Positions 21,993-33,136 of a stretch of 64,000 bases of DNA are shown here, one piece after another. The stretch is from contig JAYKKT010000080.1 of the NCBI GenBank assembly GCA_036023115.1, forward strand, positions 6,647,501 to 6,711,500, in the 5' to 3' direction. The notes under the pieces are model-generated. The model saw nothing but the letters and a program-made list of their open reading frames with translations, had not been told where the DNA came from and did no database searches. This DNA is from Brasenia schreberi. Taxonomy: Eukaryota > Streptophyta > Magnoliopsida > Nymphaeales > Cabombaceae. The first letter of the stretch is position 1; each line of letters begins with the position of its first letter. Position numbers and translations under genes: made by a program.

Positions 21993-22931
21993 GAAATCGC
22001 TTCCCGGATTAAGTGTTTCAATTGTGGAAAATGGGACACTACAAGAGGTACTGCCGCAATAAGAAAGGTGGAGGAAACAACCCACAGCGCGAACAGGTAG
22101 AGAAGCAAGATATAATCTACGTAATTTCATAATGTCTATACTTGGACCGCCTAGTTACTGGTTGGTGGATAGACTCGGGAAATACAAGACATATCTCAAA
22201 GACCAAGGAAGGGGCAATTGACCTGAAGGAATACCAACCCGGAGAACATCGTGTATATATGAGAAACAGTACTTTCTCAGATGTTCTGGGTATTAGATCA
22301 TTTATGATATTTATACAAGGCAAATCAATTGTACTGACCGATGTGTTAATTGTGCCATCAATAAGGTGCAATCTGGTCTCGGTCCCTACCTTAGTTAAGA
22401 AAGATTTTGAAGTTAGGTTTATACCTAACAAGGTGACAGTGGGCAAACATGGGAGAATCTTATTCTTAGAAGAATTTGATGTATAATATGGACTATTCAA
22501 GTTATCTGATAATGAAAATTATCAATCTTTTGTTTATATTGAGAGTGCTTTTTCTGTTGATGTGAATATGTGGCATAAACGCTTAGGGCATATAAGTTTA
22601 GAAAAGTTGAGGAAATTATCCAACTTTGACTTATTGCCCGGATTTGAGGAAAAGACTTTCAACAAGGGTGAAGCTTGTATACAAGGAAAAATGACAAGGA
22701 ACATATGTTGTGTGGTTATTCTCTCACTTGGCCATTCGAGCTAAGTATATCGACATACTGGTTTTTCATCCCACTTTTTAGGAGTTTTCCTTAGTTATGT
22801 CGATTCATGATTACTATTGCAATCAGAACCTATTGTGTGGTTATTTTCTTATACAACAAATCATCCGTTGTATGATTATTTACCTATACAACAAAGTATA
22901 TTCGTTGTATGGTTATTTATCTATACAATAA

Positions 22932-23276
22932 TTAAACATATCTCAAACCCATGTTTCTAACATGTTTTGAGAAAAGTTCTTCTGTTATGTCTTTTGTTAA
23001 GGGGTCTGCCAACATGTCTTCTATTGGCATGTATGAGATGGATATTTCTTTTCTCGTAACCATATCATGAACATAGTGGTATTTTACCATTATATGCTTG
23101 CTTTTCAAGTAATCTGCTCTACTCTTAATAAGAGTAATTGCTACGTTGTTATCACAATAGATAACCATTGGCTCGTCTGTTATCTCTAGCTTCAAATCTC
23201 GTATGAAGCGATTTATCCAAACAATACTTGTTGCAGTCATACAACAAGCAACATACTCAGCTTCTTGTGTATGCAA
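22932..23276 (-). pseudogene. copia RNase H domain, copy B
   Basis: A 114-codon frame with the copia RNase H C-terminal half: TQEAEYVA, a YCDN motif with its catalytic Asp, then ILADPLTK in the variant form MLADPLTK. The first catalytic residues lie upstream, where the frame is interrupted near 23280-23370. Confidence 0.85.
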
Positions 23277-23366
23277 CGCTACACAACCCTGTTTCTTGCA
23301 TGCCCAACTCCAAATAAGAATATTTGTCCCGAGATTGATTTGCTGTCATCTTTGCTCCCAGCAAAG

Positions 23367-24341
23367 TCAGCATCTGAGTATCCTACCACTTTCAGTGCAA
23401 AGTGCTTGAAAACATAGTTTCAAGTCATTTGTTCCTTTCAGATTTCTTAAAATCCTTTTCACAGCTATCCAATGCTGCCAACCAAGATTACTTTGATATC
23501 TACTGACAAGACCAACAACAAAGCTAATATCAGGCCTTGTACACAATATAGCATACATCAAGCTGCCAACAGCTTGTGCATAAGGAACAATAGGCTTATC
23601 GTCTCCTTCACCGGGACAATCAGTCTTACTCAATTTAACCCATTTTGTAACAGGTGTATCTAAAGACTTGTATTCACTCATTTTGAACTTCTTGAGGATA
23701 TAGTCAATATATCTCTCTTGACTTAGGCATAAGGGTCTAGATCCTCTATCTTGAGAGATCTTTATACCCAGGATATAGGATGCTTCTCCCATATCCTTCA
23801 TTTCAAACTTCGAGTTCAACCATAACTTGGTTTTGACAATCATCTCATTGTCATTTCCAGTCAACAATATGTCATCAACATACAATGATAAGATGACAAA
23901 GTGGCTCCCACTGTTCCAAACATATACACACTGATCAAGTTTGTTAGTCACAAACCCAAGTTCTACGATGACATTTTGAAAAGTCAAATACCATTGGTGA
24001 GATAATTGTTTCAGGCCATAAGAGATTTTTTCAACCTATATACTTTATCTTCTTGGCCTTCAACCACAAATCCTTCGGGCTACTGCATATATATGATTTC
24101 TTCTAAATCACCATTTAGAAAGGCTATCTTTACATCTAACAGATATTGCCAGGATTATCCGTATGGATGCAAATTTTGCAACTAGAGAATATGTCTCAAC
24201 ATAATCTATCCCCTCTTTTTGCGAAAAACCCTTTGCAACCAACCTCGCTTTAAACTTGTCAATTGTACCATCGACCTTATATTTCTTTTTTAGAACCCAT
24301 TTACAGCCTATAACTTTCCTTCCTTTTGACAAATCAGCCAA
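23367..24341 (-). pseudogene. copia reverse transcriptase, copy B
   Basis: Two frames (24341-24108 and 23987-23367) cover the RT. The first has [11 protein letters not shown] and [17 protein letters not shown], the second the catalytic LYVDDILLTG and the SYILGIKI and YIDYILKKF blocks. The segment between them (24107-23988) is frame-shifted. Confidence 0.9.
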
Positions 24342-24863
24342 TTCCTAGACTTTGTTTTTCTCAATGGATTCAATTTTCTCATCCATGGCTTTCTCCCAGT
24401 CTGTTGCTTCCGATGAGTTCATTGCTTGCTGATAAGTTAAGTTATCAATCAACTCATCCAAATCTATCAAATTACACACTTCTTGTGCAAGATAAGTGTG
24501 ATAATCCTTTAAGTATGATGGAGTGACTCTTGGCCTCTTATGTTTATTTAAGGTATCAGTAGTTTTAGAAAGATCTTCTATGGGCTTAAAAGATGATTGG
24601 TCTAAATCTACCAAATCATCAACACATTCCTCATTGTTTTCCAGGATGTCATTCTTAGTATCCTCTAAGAATTCAACATCTCTGCTTTCAATGAGTTTGT
24701 GGTCCTTGTGATAAAACTGATATCTTTTTGAACCTTTTGGATATCAAATGAATATACATCTTAAGGACTTGCTGTCTAACTTATCTCTAGACTGATCAAG
24801 GATCTTCACATATGCAACAGATCCCCACCTCCTGAGATGACCTAGGTTGGGTTTTCTTTGAAA

Positions 24864-25235
24864 TCACATCTCATATGGTGTAGTGAATACAACTTTACAC
24901 GGTACTCTGTTGAGTACGTAAACAATTGTACTTACTGCTTCTCCCCAAAATATCTTTGGAAGAGAGGCATCAATTAACATTAACCTTGTCATATTCAGTA
25001 AGATTTTATTGTATCTTTCAGCTATACCATTTTGCTGAAGTGTCTTGAGTATTGTATTTTGTTTAGCAATACCAAAGTCTTTGCAAAATTCCAAGAATTC
25101 TATCGAGGTATATTCACTTTCTCTGTCCAATCTCAAGACTTTGATCAAATGCCCTAATTGATTTTCCACTTCTTGCTTATATTCTTTGAAAGCATCAAGT
25201 TCCTTCGATTTATATGCCAAAAGATATATATACAT
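24864..25235 (-). pseudogene. copia integrase core, copy B
   Basis: Contains the second half of the DDE core (RLDRESEYTS, then QQNGIAERYN with the catalytic Glu) and PKIFWGEAV..YVLNRVPCK, standard for copia integrase. The N-terminal Asp region is in other frames near 25300. Frame 24614-24345 continues the integrase C-terminal and linker region toward RT. Confidence 0.85.
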
Positions 25236-27832
25236 ATATATATATCTAGAGTAATCATCGATAAAGGTTATAAAGTAACCCTTTCTCCGATATGTCTTTA
25301 CTCTAAAAGGTTGCGTGAATAATTTTTAACAGGGTTGTTACCCTTGTTGTTTCCTTGGGAAAGACTTTTCTTGTCATTTTTTCTTGTATAAAAGCTTCAC
25401 ACTTGTTGAAAGTTTTTTCCTCAAATCCGGGCAATAAGTTAAAGTTGGATAACTTCCTCAACTTTTCCAGACTTATATGCCCTAGGCGTTTATGCCACAT
25501 ATTAACATCAACAGAAAAGGCACTCTCAATACCTTTCTCTATATTTTTGAAGTTAGGTTTGCCCACAGTCACCTTGTTAGGTATAAATCTAACTTCAAAA
25601 CCTTTCTTAACTAAGGAAGGGACCGAGACCAAATTGCGTTTTATAAATGACACAATTAACACATCAGTCAATACAATTGGCTTGCCTTGTACAAATATCC
25701 TAAATGATCCAATACCAAGAATATCTGAGAAGGTATTATTTCCCATATACATATGATGTTCTCCGAGTTGATATTCTTTCAGGTCCATTGCCCCTTTCTT
25801 GGTCTTTGAGATGTGTCTAGTGGCTCCCGAGTCTATCCACTAATCTGTCACTGGGTGATCTAAGTATAGGTATTCTGAAATCACAGAGATTATATCTTGC
25901 TTCTCCAACTGTCTGCGCTGTGGGTTGTTTCCTCCCCCTTTCTTGGTACGGCAATCCCTTTTTTAGTGTCCCATATTTGCACAGTTGATACACTTGACCG
26001 GAGAAGCGACTTCCTGTGATTTCTTTTTCTAGTTGGTTTTGGAGTTAGACGCTAACTCATCCTGGACCACTAGCGATTTTTCCTTTTTGTTTTTGAGCAT
26101 ATGTTCTTGCTCTATTGCTAGTTTTAGGGGCAACTCAGAAAGGTTAATCTCAAGCCCTAATCTTAGGGCAGTGGTGATCATGTTTCATGATGGAGGTACA
26201 CTGTTCAGTATGGTTGATATCCGCATCAGTTTGAGGATGACTTATTTTGCTACGGCTAAGTCTCTAGTCATCATTAGCATGTGATTTACATGCTCTACTA
26301 CATTTTCTCCTTCTTTAATTCTGAAGGAGTTGTATTTCTGTAGTAGCAACTACACATGTAATTTTGCAATTATATCATACTTAGTTGTTAGTGAGTCAAA
26401 CAGCTCTTTCGCGGTCTCAAATTCTTCAAATACCCTAATCAGACCATCCTCCATATAAGTTAACATGATTGTTCTTGCTATGGTATCATCCTACATTTCT
26501 AACTATTGCTCACTTGCGTCTGGCAGTGGAGGACGCACGGTTTCCTTTAAAACATACTCTACACCTTTTAGTGTTAGAGCCAACGGAATTCTTCTCTTCT
26601 ATGTCTGGAAGTTCAGACCGTTCAATTTTTCTGTTTTTACAAGTTAAAACACACATATCGTAGAACTCATTTTTAAGTGTTTGGCAAAAATAACAATCAA
26701 GCGGTCTAAAAAGGAAACCAACACAAAAACAAAGGCACACATAGTAAGAGACATGTTAAAGTGATGCAGAATATGTAGTCGATAATCTTTGAAAAAATTT
26801 CTAAAGGGTTTTCTGCCTCTAAACCCCTAAAAGGATACCAAGGGATAAAACTGTAATTTTACCTATTTGTCTTCTTTTGTAATTTTGTAAAACCACGAGG
26901 ATAAACTTATAAAATCACTATTTGGTATTCTTGTAAAATTTGTAACGATCGGGGTTAAAATCGTAATTTTAACCCTTAAGGTGAATTTGTAATTTTTCAA
27001 AAGAACAAAGGTAAACCCGTCTTTTGACTGAGTGGCAGAATTGAAATTAATGAAATCGGGATGGATAAAATAGTAAAATGGTAGCCCCAGTTTTTTTTAG
27101 GAAATTTCATAAACAGCTAAAGGATAAAACTGTCTTTTGCTCAATAAGGGCAAATCAGTCTTTTTACCTAGTGGCAACTGCGTAATATCTGAAACCAGAT
27201 AGGGGCAGTTTTGACTTTTGGCCATGAACCCGGAGCCGATTTTCTGAAACCACTGGTGGTTTCTGAAAACCGCAAGTGGTTTTGGAAAACCGCTGATTTC
27301 AATTTTTTTTTTAAATATATATATAGAAAAGCTTTAACAACGTTTTATTACACGGAGAGGGAGAGAGAGACTCTCTGGAAGATTCAGAGAGAGAGGGAAA
27401 CTGAGAGCGTGGGAGGGGGTAGAGGGGATCCTGTCGGCGGGTTCCTCCGGCCATTCGACGACTGTCGGCTATCGGCGTCCTTGGTTTCTTCTCTTGCTTG
27501 TCTGCCTTTGCTTCGGCTCTTTACCAGCCTGCCTTTGCCTTTAGCTCTTGCCGGCTTGTCTTTGCCTTCGGCTCTTGCCCGCCTGCCTTTGCTTCGGCTC
27601 TTGCCGATCTGGCTTTGGGTTTTGCCTTCGAGCTTTTGCCGGCCTGTCTTTGGGTTTTACCTTCGGGCTTTTGCCGTGGCTTTTCGACTTCGGTCGTTCG
27701 ACCTTGCTTTGTGACTTCTGCGCCTCTACCGACTACTGCCTTCTCTCTTACGTTTTTTTTTCTTTCTTGTTTCCTCTTTTTTTTTTGCTAACCCTCTCAC
27801 TCTTCTTTGCAGGGAACCATGCCCTTATACCA

Positions 27833-28227
27833 CTAATAGAAAACATGTACCTTCCTTTGTCCGGCCAGATTCTTGTGATGGCCTGTTTGGTGGTGAGCAT
27901 CCCTCTAAAGATGCAGCGGAATGGGATGCGGGTGATGGACACGAGGTTCCCACACAGGGGCTCGCACAGACGAAGATTCTTTTTCATATATTGTTTTCAC
28001 TATCTTTTGTGTTCTCTATATGCCTGCCTTTTATAGGCAGGCGCTCCCCTTTCGTCGTGCTTATCCGCCTGTGACTTGCCTCGTCTGAGAGCTGTAACAG
28101 ATGACTGTTATCGAATTTTTTGGTAACGATCATCCATTACCAGATCTGGCCCTATCCTCAGGTAACGAACGGATTGGATGGTCAGTCCAACCATTACCTG
28201 AGCCGAGAATGGCCACTTACTGTAACA
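27833..28227 (-). repeat. 5' LTR of copia copy B
   Basis: Reads TGTTACAGT at its outer (right) end. TATA box tataaaag is at 28035-28028 on the minus strand. Next to it toward the left is a primer-binding site reading gtggtataagggcatgg. It differs from the copy A LTR at many positions and by small indels, so the two are not recent sisters. Confidence 0.75.
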
Positions 28228-28307
28228 GAGTTCACCGAGAGGCTCTTCAATGTTGCGTAAGAGGACAACGAGAAGTTCGTGAGGAAGTTGACGGACAGAA
28301 TTGCGAG

Positions 28308-29429
28308 GCAAGCCCGCTTCTTCTTATCCATTAATTTTCTGCTTTTTCTTTTTTCTTCATAGCATTTTCCAAATACGTCTCAGCAATTTTGATTTTTCAG
28401 ACTTTTTCATTTCTGTCCGTCCTTTTTAACAAATTCCAAAAGCGTGCGTTTGAGGTAAAAATACAGTCTAAAGTTAAATGTATTCCGAATTATGATAAAT
28501 TTGTTAACAATTGAATTATCGGTGGACTACTTAACAAGAAGCAAATTTTGTATTGTGAACAGTCACTTTACAAGGTTTTGACATGTGCGAACTTTTAAGG
28601 TCTGAGTTTTCAAATCGTATAAAATTGTGCACTTCGAGCAATAGCTCACCTGGTTAAGAGGTCGACTCACAAGTTGAAGATCATTAGTTCCTTACTCGGG
28701 CACATGCATTTGACTTTCGCCTCGCATCGTACCAAATGAAATTATCGATATACTTTATGATCGATCAAAACCAAAGCCTAGCCTTGGCCTTCGATCTTGT
28801 GCCATTTAACTCAGAAAAGCTTTATCACGTTGTTTGTTAGTTACTAGTGACTGATGCTTTCCTTATGAGTGGCTCTCAAAAGCTAGAAAGCAAACAATCT
28901 TATTTGGCGTTTCTAGTTTGCGTTCAAAGAAGGGAGGCATATATAAACTTAATATGTTTTACATTATGGTGAACTTTTGTGTGTAGCTGATTACGCAAGT
29001 TGGTTTTCCTCCTATTCTTCTGGTGGTGGCGTTTGGCTCATGGTTTCCTTCAAAGAGTTCTTGGTGAAAACTGTTGTTTGTTGGTTTCACTTTGAAGTAT
29101 TTTTTTTAAATGAAAAACGCTGAGAGTTGGCTTAGAATTGAATCAAAGAACAAAAGATTGACAATATATTTAAATTTGTCCTCTCTCCCTGGTAGGTGGT
29201 GACTTTTTCCCGTTTCTCTTTTCGAAGTGGCAGAGGAGAAAATTCATTTCTGAGAAATCGTTTCGTAGTAAATTTAATTATGGTGCCTGAGATTTTCGTT
29301 TTCCGTTGCAGCCTATAGTGATCACACTAACTTAGGACTAACAGGACTGAACGTTTCAGTAGAATTCTTACAAGTCGTATAATGAAGATCTATGAATCAC
29401 GTTCCTCCATTTTATGTATTCGTTTGCAG
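28308..29429 (+). other. First surviving ABCG intron, GC-AG type
   Basis: Exon ...ATTGCGAG is followed by GCAAGC, and the next exon opens after ttgcag at 29430. Joining gives IAR|VGIQLPT in the expected frame, so the donor is GC. About 28637-28730 is tRNA-like SINE debris (tagctcacctggttaag...) related to 51955-52045. The rest is AT-rich with no gene. Confidence 0.65.
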
Positions 29430-32400
29430 AGTTGGGATTCAACTTCCGACGATGGAGGTCCGGTTCGAAAATCTAACGGTCCAAGCAGAGTGCCATGTCG
29501 GAACCAGGGCTCTCCCCACCCTGTGGAACACTACAAGAAATGTAGCCGAGATCGCTCTGGGAATGGTTGGAATTAATCTCTCTAAGACGATCACACTCAC
29601 TATGCTCAAGGATGTCTCTGCCATCATTAGACCATCAAGGTATACATGCATTGAACTTGCTTTGAACTTTTTCTTAATGACGAGTCCTTGAACGTGGTCC
29701 TCATTAGCGCACAGGTGAAGTCGAACCAGCCAACACCTTCTGTTCATTGTTCAAGTCCCTCCGCCATGCCGGTGGCTAATTCTACAGGATGACACTTCTT
29801 CTGGGCCCACCTTCTTCAGGGAAGACGACTCTTTTGTAGGCACTTTTAGGCAAGCTCGACTCTAGCTTGAAGGTTAGTCGTACCATTTCAATCCTCTCTA
29901 GGCTATTTCTGTCATTTCGTAAGCCAGCACGACGTCCATATGGGAGAGATGACCGTCAAAGAGACGTTTGACTTCTCTACCAGATGCCAAGGCGTTGGCT
30001 CCAGATATGGTGAGCCAGCAGTCAAACTGAATATATACACATAATGCGACCGTATATGTAATATACGCATACCTTTTTTATATTTAATTTGCTTTTCATT
30101 GACGAACAAAAAGCAAATGAACTACGCGATCGAAATATATGATAAATCAGAACAAAAAGAAAGCCAAAGAAATATGACTATAAAAATATTCTAGAGCAAA
30201 GTTTATTTTTTGTGGAAGTAATAGAAGTAAAAATATTTTTTCGTTTTTCTATTGGTAGCTCAAGAAACTGCATTTCTAGAACTTGATGAAGCCTTAGTAC
30301 TTAGTAGGGTCCCTAAGGCCTTTGCCACAGGGCAATTCCGGTATCCATCTTCAGTGTCTGACTAACTGGGCGACATCTTTTCTGGTTATGTAGATCTGCT
30401 ATCTGAATTGGCAAGAAGGGAGAAGGATGCAGGAATATACCCGGAAGCTGAAGTGGATCTCTTTATGAAGGTAACCCGCCACACCCCACCTCTCCTTGCT
30501 TTTATATGTATATTTGTCTGTCTATTTGTTGCAAGCGATTCTTTGTTAGGGAAAGCGACAACCCCTTTGCTGTTGAAATGGGGTCCAGGTTGTTACCAAA
30601 CACGATCAATAATGGAAGCAATCATAAAATGATATCAATATATATATGTGTGTCTACAGACACACGCTTCACCTTGTCTGGCTTGATTCAATGTAACGAA
30701 TCTGTAAGCACAACCAATATATATTGAAAAATATGATCATTTCTTAAGTATGAGTAATCATTCATTTCTTTAAAAGCACGACTTGTCAAAGTCAAAATTA
30801 TAGACTTAGATAGGTTGACTACACAGTAACTTTCATCGTGCAAACCATCCTAATAAAAGGAATCTCGTTGAGAAGGACATTTCCTGATGGGAGGTGCAAG
30901 CTTAAATTGAATTAATGCATGAAAAAACAAAGTAGAGGAAGCCTTTATGCTTTCTTTGCATGTTATAGGGGCTAGACCAATTTAGAAACGTCCTTGGATG
31001 TGAGTTTTTTCAACTTTGAAGCATGTTAGAAAAACTTTTCGGTTTGGGGAAACTATTCTGCCTTCTTTTGGGTGCTGTAGCAGGCACTGGGTCAATCCTG
31101 GAGCCTTACAAGGCTGCAGCTCCTGCTTGCCGCAGGCTAATGGGTCGACTCGTAAACCTAGTGTCATGAGCTCAATGCCAGGTGTATGCTGCAGCCCTGC
31201 TTGTCTCTAACTTGCCAATAAAAGTATAAAATGAGTCTCGTAGATATAACTAGTTACATTGGGTTTTTACTTCGTCCAAGCACTAAATGCGTAACATACT
31301 TATGTCAATGTGCTGTAATTTATTCTTACTAGGAGAGTAAATTATATGGTTCTAGAACAGGCACTAATGTTGCATGTTACTACTGCCAACAAAAGTGGTG
31401 GCAGAGTGTGGTAAAATTATTAAGTGCCTCCTTATCCAAATTCAAGGGTGGCTAAAGCGAGTGCCCTTTGTGGTGCCGTTTTGATGCCAGGATGCACTCA
31501 CTAAAACACATAAGCGATGTTTAAACTCAAAACTATCTTATTATGCCACAATGTTCTTTTTGTTTTTTTATTTACTTGAATTTTCAGAGGAACCGATGTG
31601 TACTATCAAACTGTCTTTTACTATATGTTAAGAACCTTTTTTCACCTTTGCCGTATAACTATCCTGCTAAATGTATTCTATATTTTACTTGTTTTGAGCT
31701 AGGCCACTGCAATGAAAGGAGTGGAGAGTTCCCTTCAAACAGACTATACCATAAAAGTAAGTGAATAACTCTTCAATGAATTTTTTCACCTTCTAGATTG
31801 TCTGAGAACATCAGGACTTGCAAGTCATCAATAGTGGAAATACTGAGAGCTGATGGCTATTCAATGGATAGGATAGAACGTCACTTCATATCATGCAAGT
31901 GATCTTGATACGAGGCATGAATGAAATATCAACAAGGTGATGCTATTTTGGTTTTGTGGAGCAGATTCTTGGATTAGAGATTTGCAGAGGCATCATGGTT
32001 GGAGATTCCATGCACAGAGGGATTTCCAGTGGGCAGAAGAAAAGAGTGACGACTGGTAATAATCCAGGCAACTTTCATCTCATTTGGTCCATAAAAAGAA
32101 AAGTTGAAAATTTTCTTATCTGATGCAAGATATTACGTGCAAGTGTGACTCTTCCCACTTTTTTTCAATATTTGATTGCCTTCCCACAATAATTATTAAT
32201 AAAACCTTTTGGTGAACGGGTAGGCTAAAGTAGCGGATATGATTGCAAAACATGGTTCTGAAATTTCTCAGATTATTTCTTTTACGCTTTCACTTCCTAA
32301 TGGCAAAAGGACTTCAAGCAGATCTATTCAAAACATGGTTGATTGGGTAAGAATAGTTCTACGATGGGTGACAAAGTCCACATGTTGCACCCTCTAGCGG

Positions 32401-32555
32401 CTCTTGCCGAGCACATCAAGTGGTGGAAATGATTTTTTAAGGCTAGTAATGGTTGTTTATGGAAATATGATAATGTCAGGCCCACTTCTGGGCCTATTTA
32501 AATCAAACATCGCATAATTTTGGGCACACTAGAACATATTACATGATGCTCTGAG

Positions 32556-33136
32556 CAATGTTATAAAAAGCATATCGGTGCCCTATTACCAATATGCGAT
32601 AACCACACACTATTGTACGATAGTGTGTAATTTCTTAATTTCTTGATAAAAAAATTGAAAAAATATTAATAAATCTAAAAAAATAAAACTTGAAATTAAT
32701 GAACAAAACACATATATAACATAATCAGTTAAACAAAATTGAATCCAAAAGTTTGATTTGAAACAAATTATTCCTAATAAATGAGGGTATGCCACGATTT
32801 GACAAAAGCCCTAGAGATGAGAGTTGTATTGGGTAAAAAACTTTAGAATCTTGTGAAAACCACAAAATCAATAAGAACAAGAATGAAAAAAGGATTTGGT
32901 AGCAAGGGAATGATGTGAAAAAGCAAAAGTGATTTCCACAACTTTGGATTCTCGGATTTTATACAAAAAAATCTGCATCGATTCGTACGATACGAAACGA
33001 TACAGTCTTGTATTGTACGATACGACACAATAAATCGCTTATTGTGATATGTGTGCCTGTATTGTACCATATTCTCGTATGATACCCGACAAAATCATAT
33101 CGTATCGCATCGTGTAATACTATTTTTACAACATTG
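32556..33136. mobile_element. TIR element with (TACGATACG)-type motifs, 581 bp
   Basis: The left end CAATGTTATAAAAA and the complement of the right end CAATGTTGTAAAAA are near-identical. Flanks gctctgag and tcactgag agree at 6 of 8, as for an aged 8-bp duplication. Both subterminal regions are rich in cgatacgata / tatcgtatcg motifs that fold back. It has no transposase and lies in the 1.6 kb ABCG intron 32056-33674. The same intron also carries a gagctcgagcttgagc-rich stretch (about 33290-33560). Confidence 0.65.

Larger units (their letters stand above)
20313..22698 (+). mobile_element. Truncated Ty1-copia retrotransposon, copy A (+ strand)
   Basis: Order from the left: 5' LTR (20313-20703), primer-binding site (from 20705), leader, gag (about 21420-21992), CCHC knuckle with frameshift (about 22010-22060), aspartic protease (22142-22486, motif DSGNT), and GAG-pre-integrase (HKRLGH near 22573). 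Homology to copy B stops at about 22698, inside GAG-pre-integrase. Integrase, reverse transcriptase, RNase H and the 3' LTR are missing. A stop at 22484 and the knuckle frameshift make it non-functional. Confidence 0.85.
22698..28227 (-). mobile_element. Ty1-copia retrotransposon, copy B (- strand), lacking its 3' LTR
   Basis: Reading right to left: 5' LTR (28227-27833), primer-binding site (about 27832-27815), leader, gag (about 26740-26033), CCHC knuckle with an internal stop (near 25980-25920), protease (DSGATRHIS near 25850-25800), GAG-pre-integrase (HKRLGH), integrase (to about 24864), reverse transcriptase (about 24341-23367, YVDD) and RNase H (23276-22932). The order protease-integrase-RT is diagnostic of Ty1-copia. 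Stops and frameshifts break gag and pol into pieces. After the RNase H stop come about 230 bases with a repeated ttgtatggttattt-like motif, then the junction with copy A. Confidence 0.88.

Noticed and set aside
22763..22780. Polypurine tract of copy B (aaaaagtgggat on the minus strand)
   Set aside because: It is not followed by TGTTACA or any LTR sequence, so the assignment is unsupported.
20313..28227. One complete copia element with two LTRs
   Set aside because: The LTRs are inverted, not direct. gag and protease occur twice in opposite orientation, and the flanking pentamers differ.
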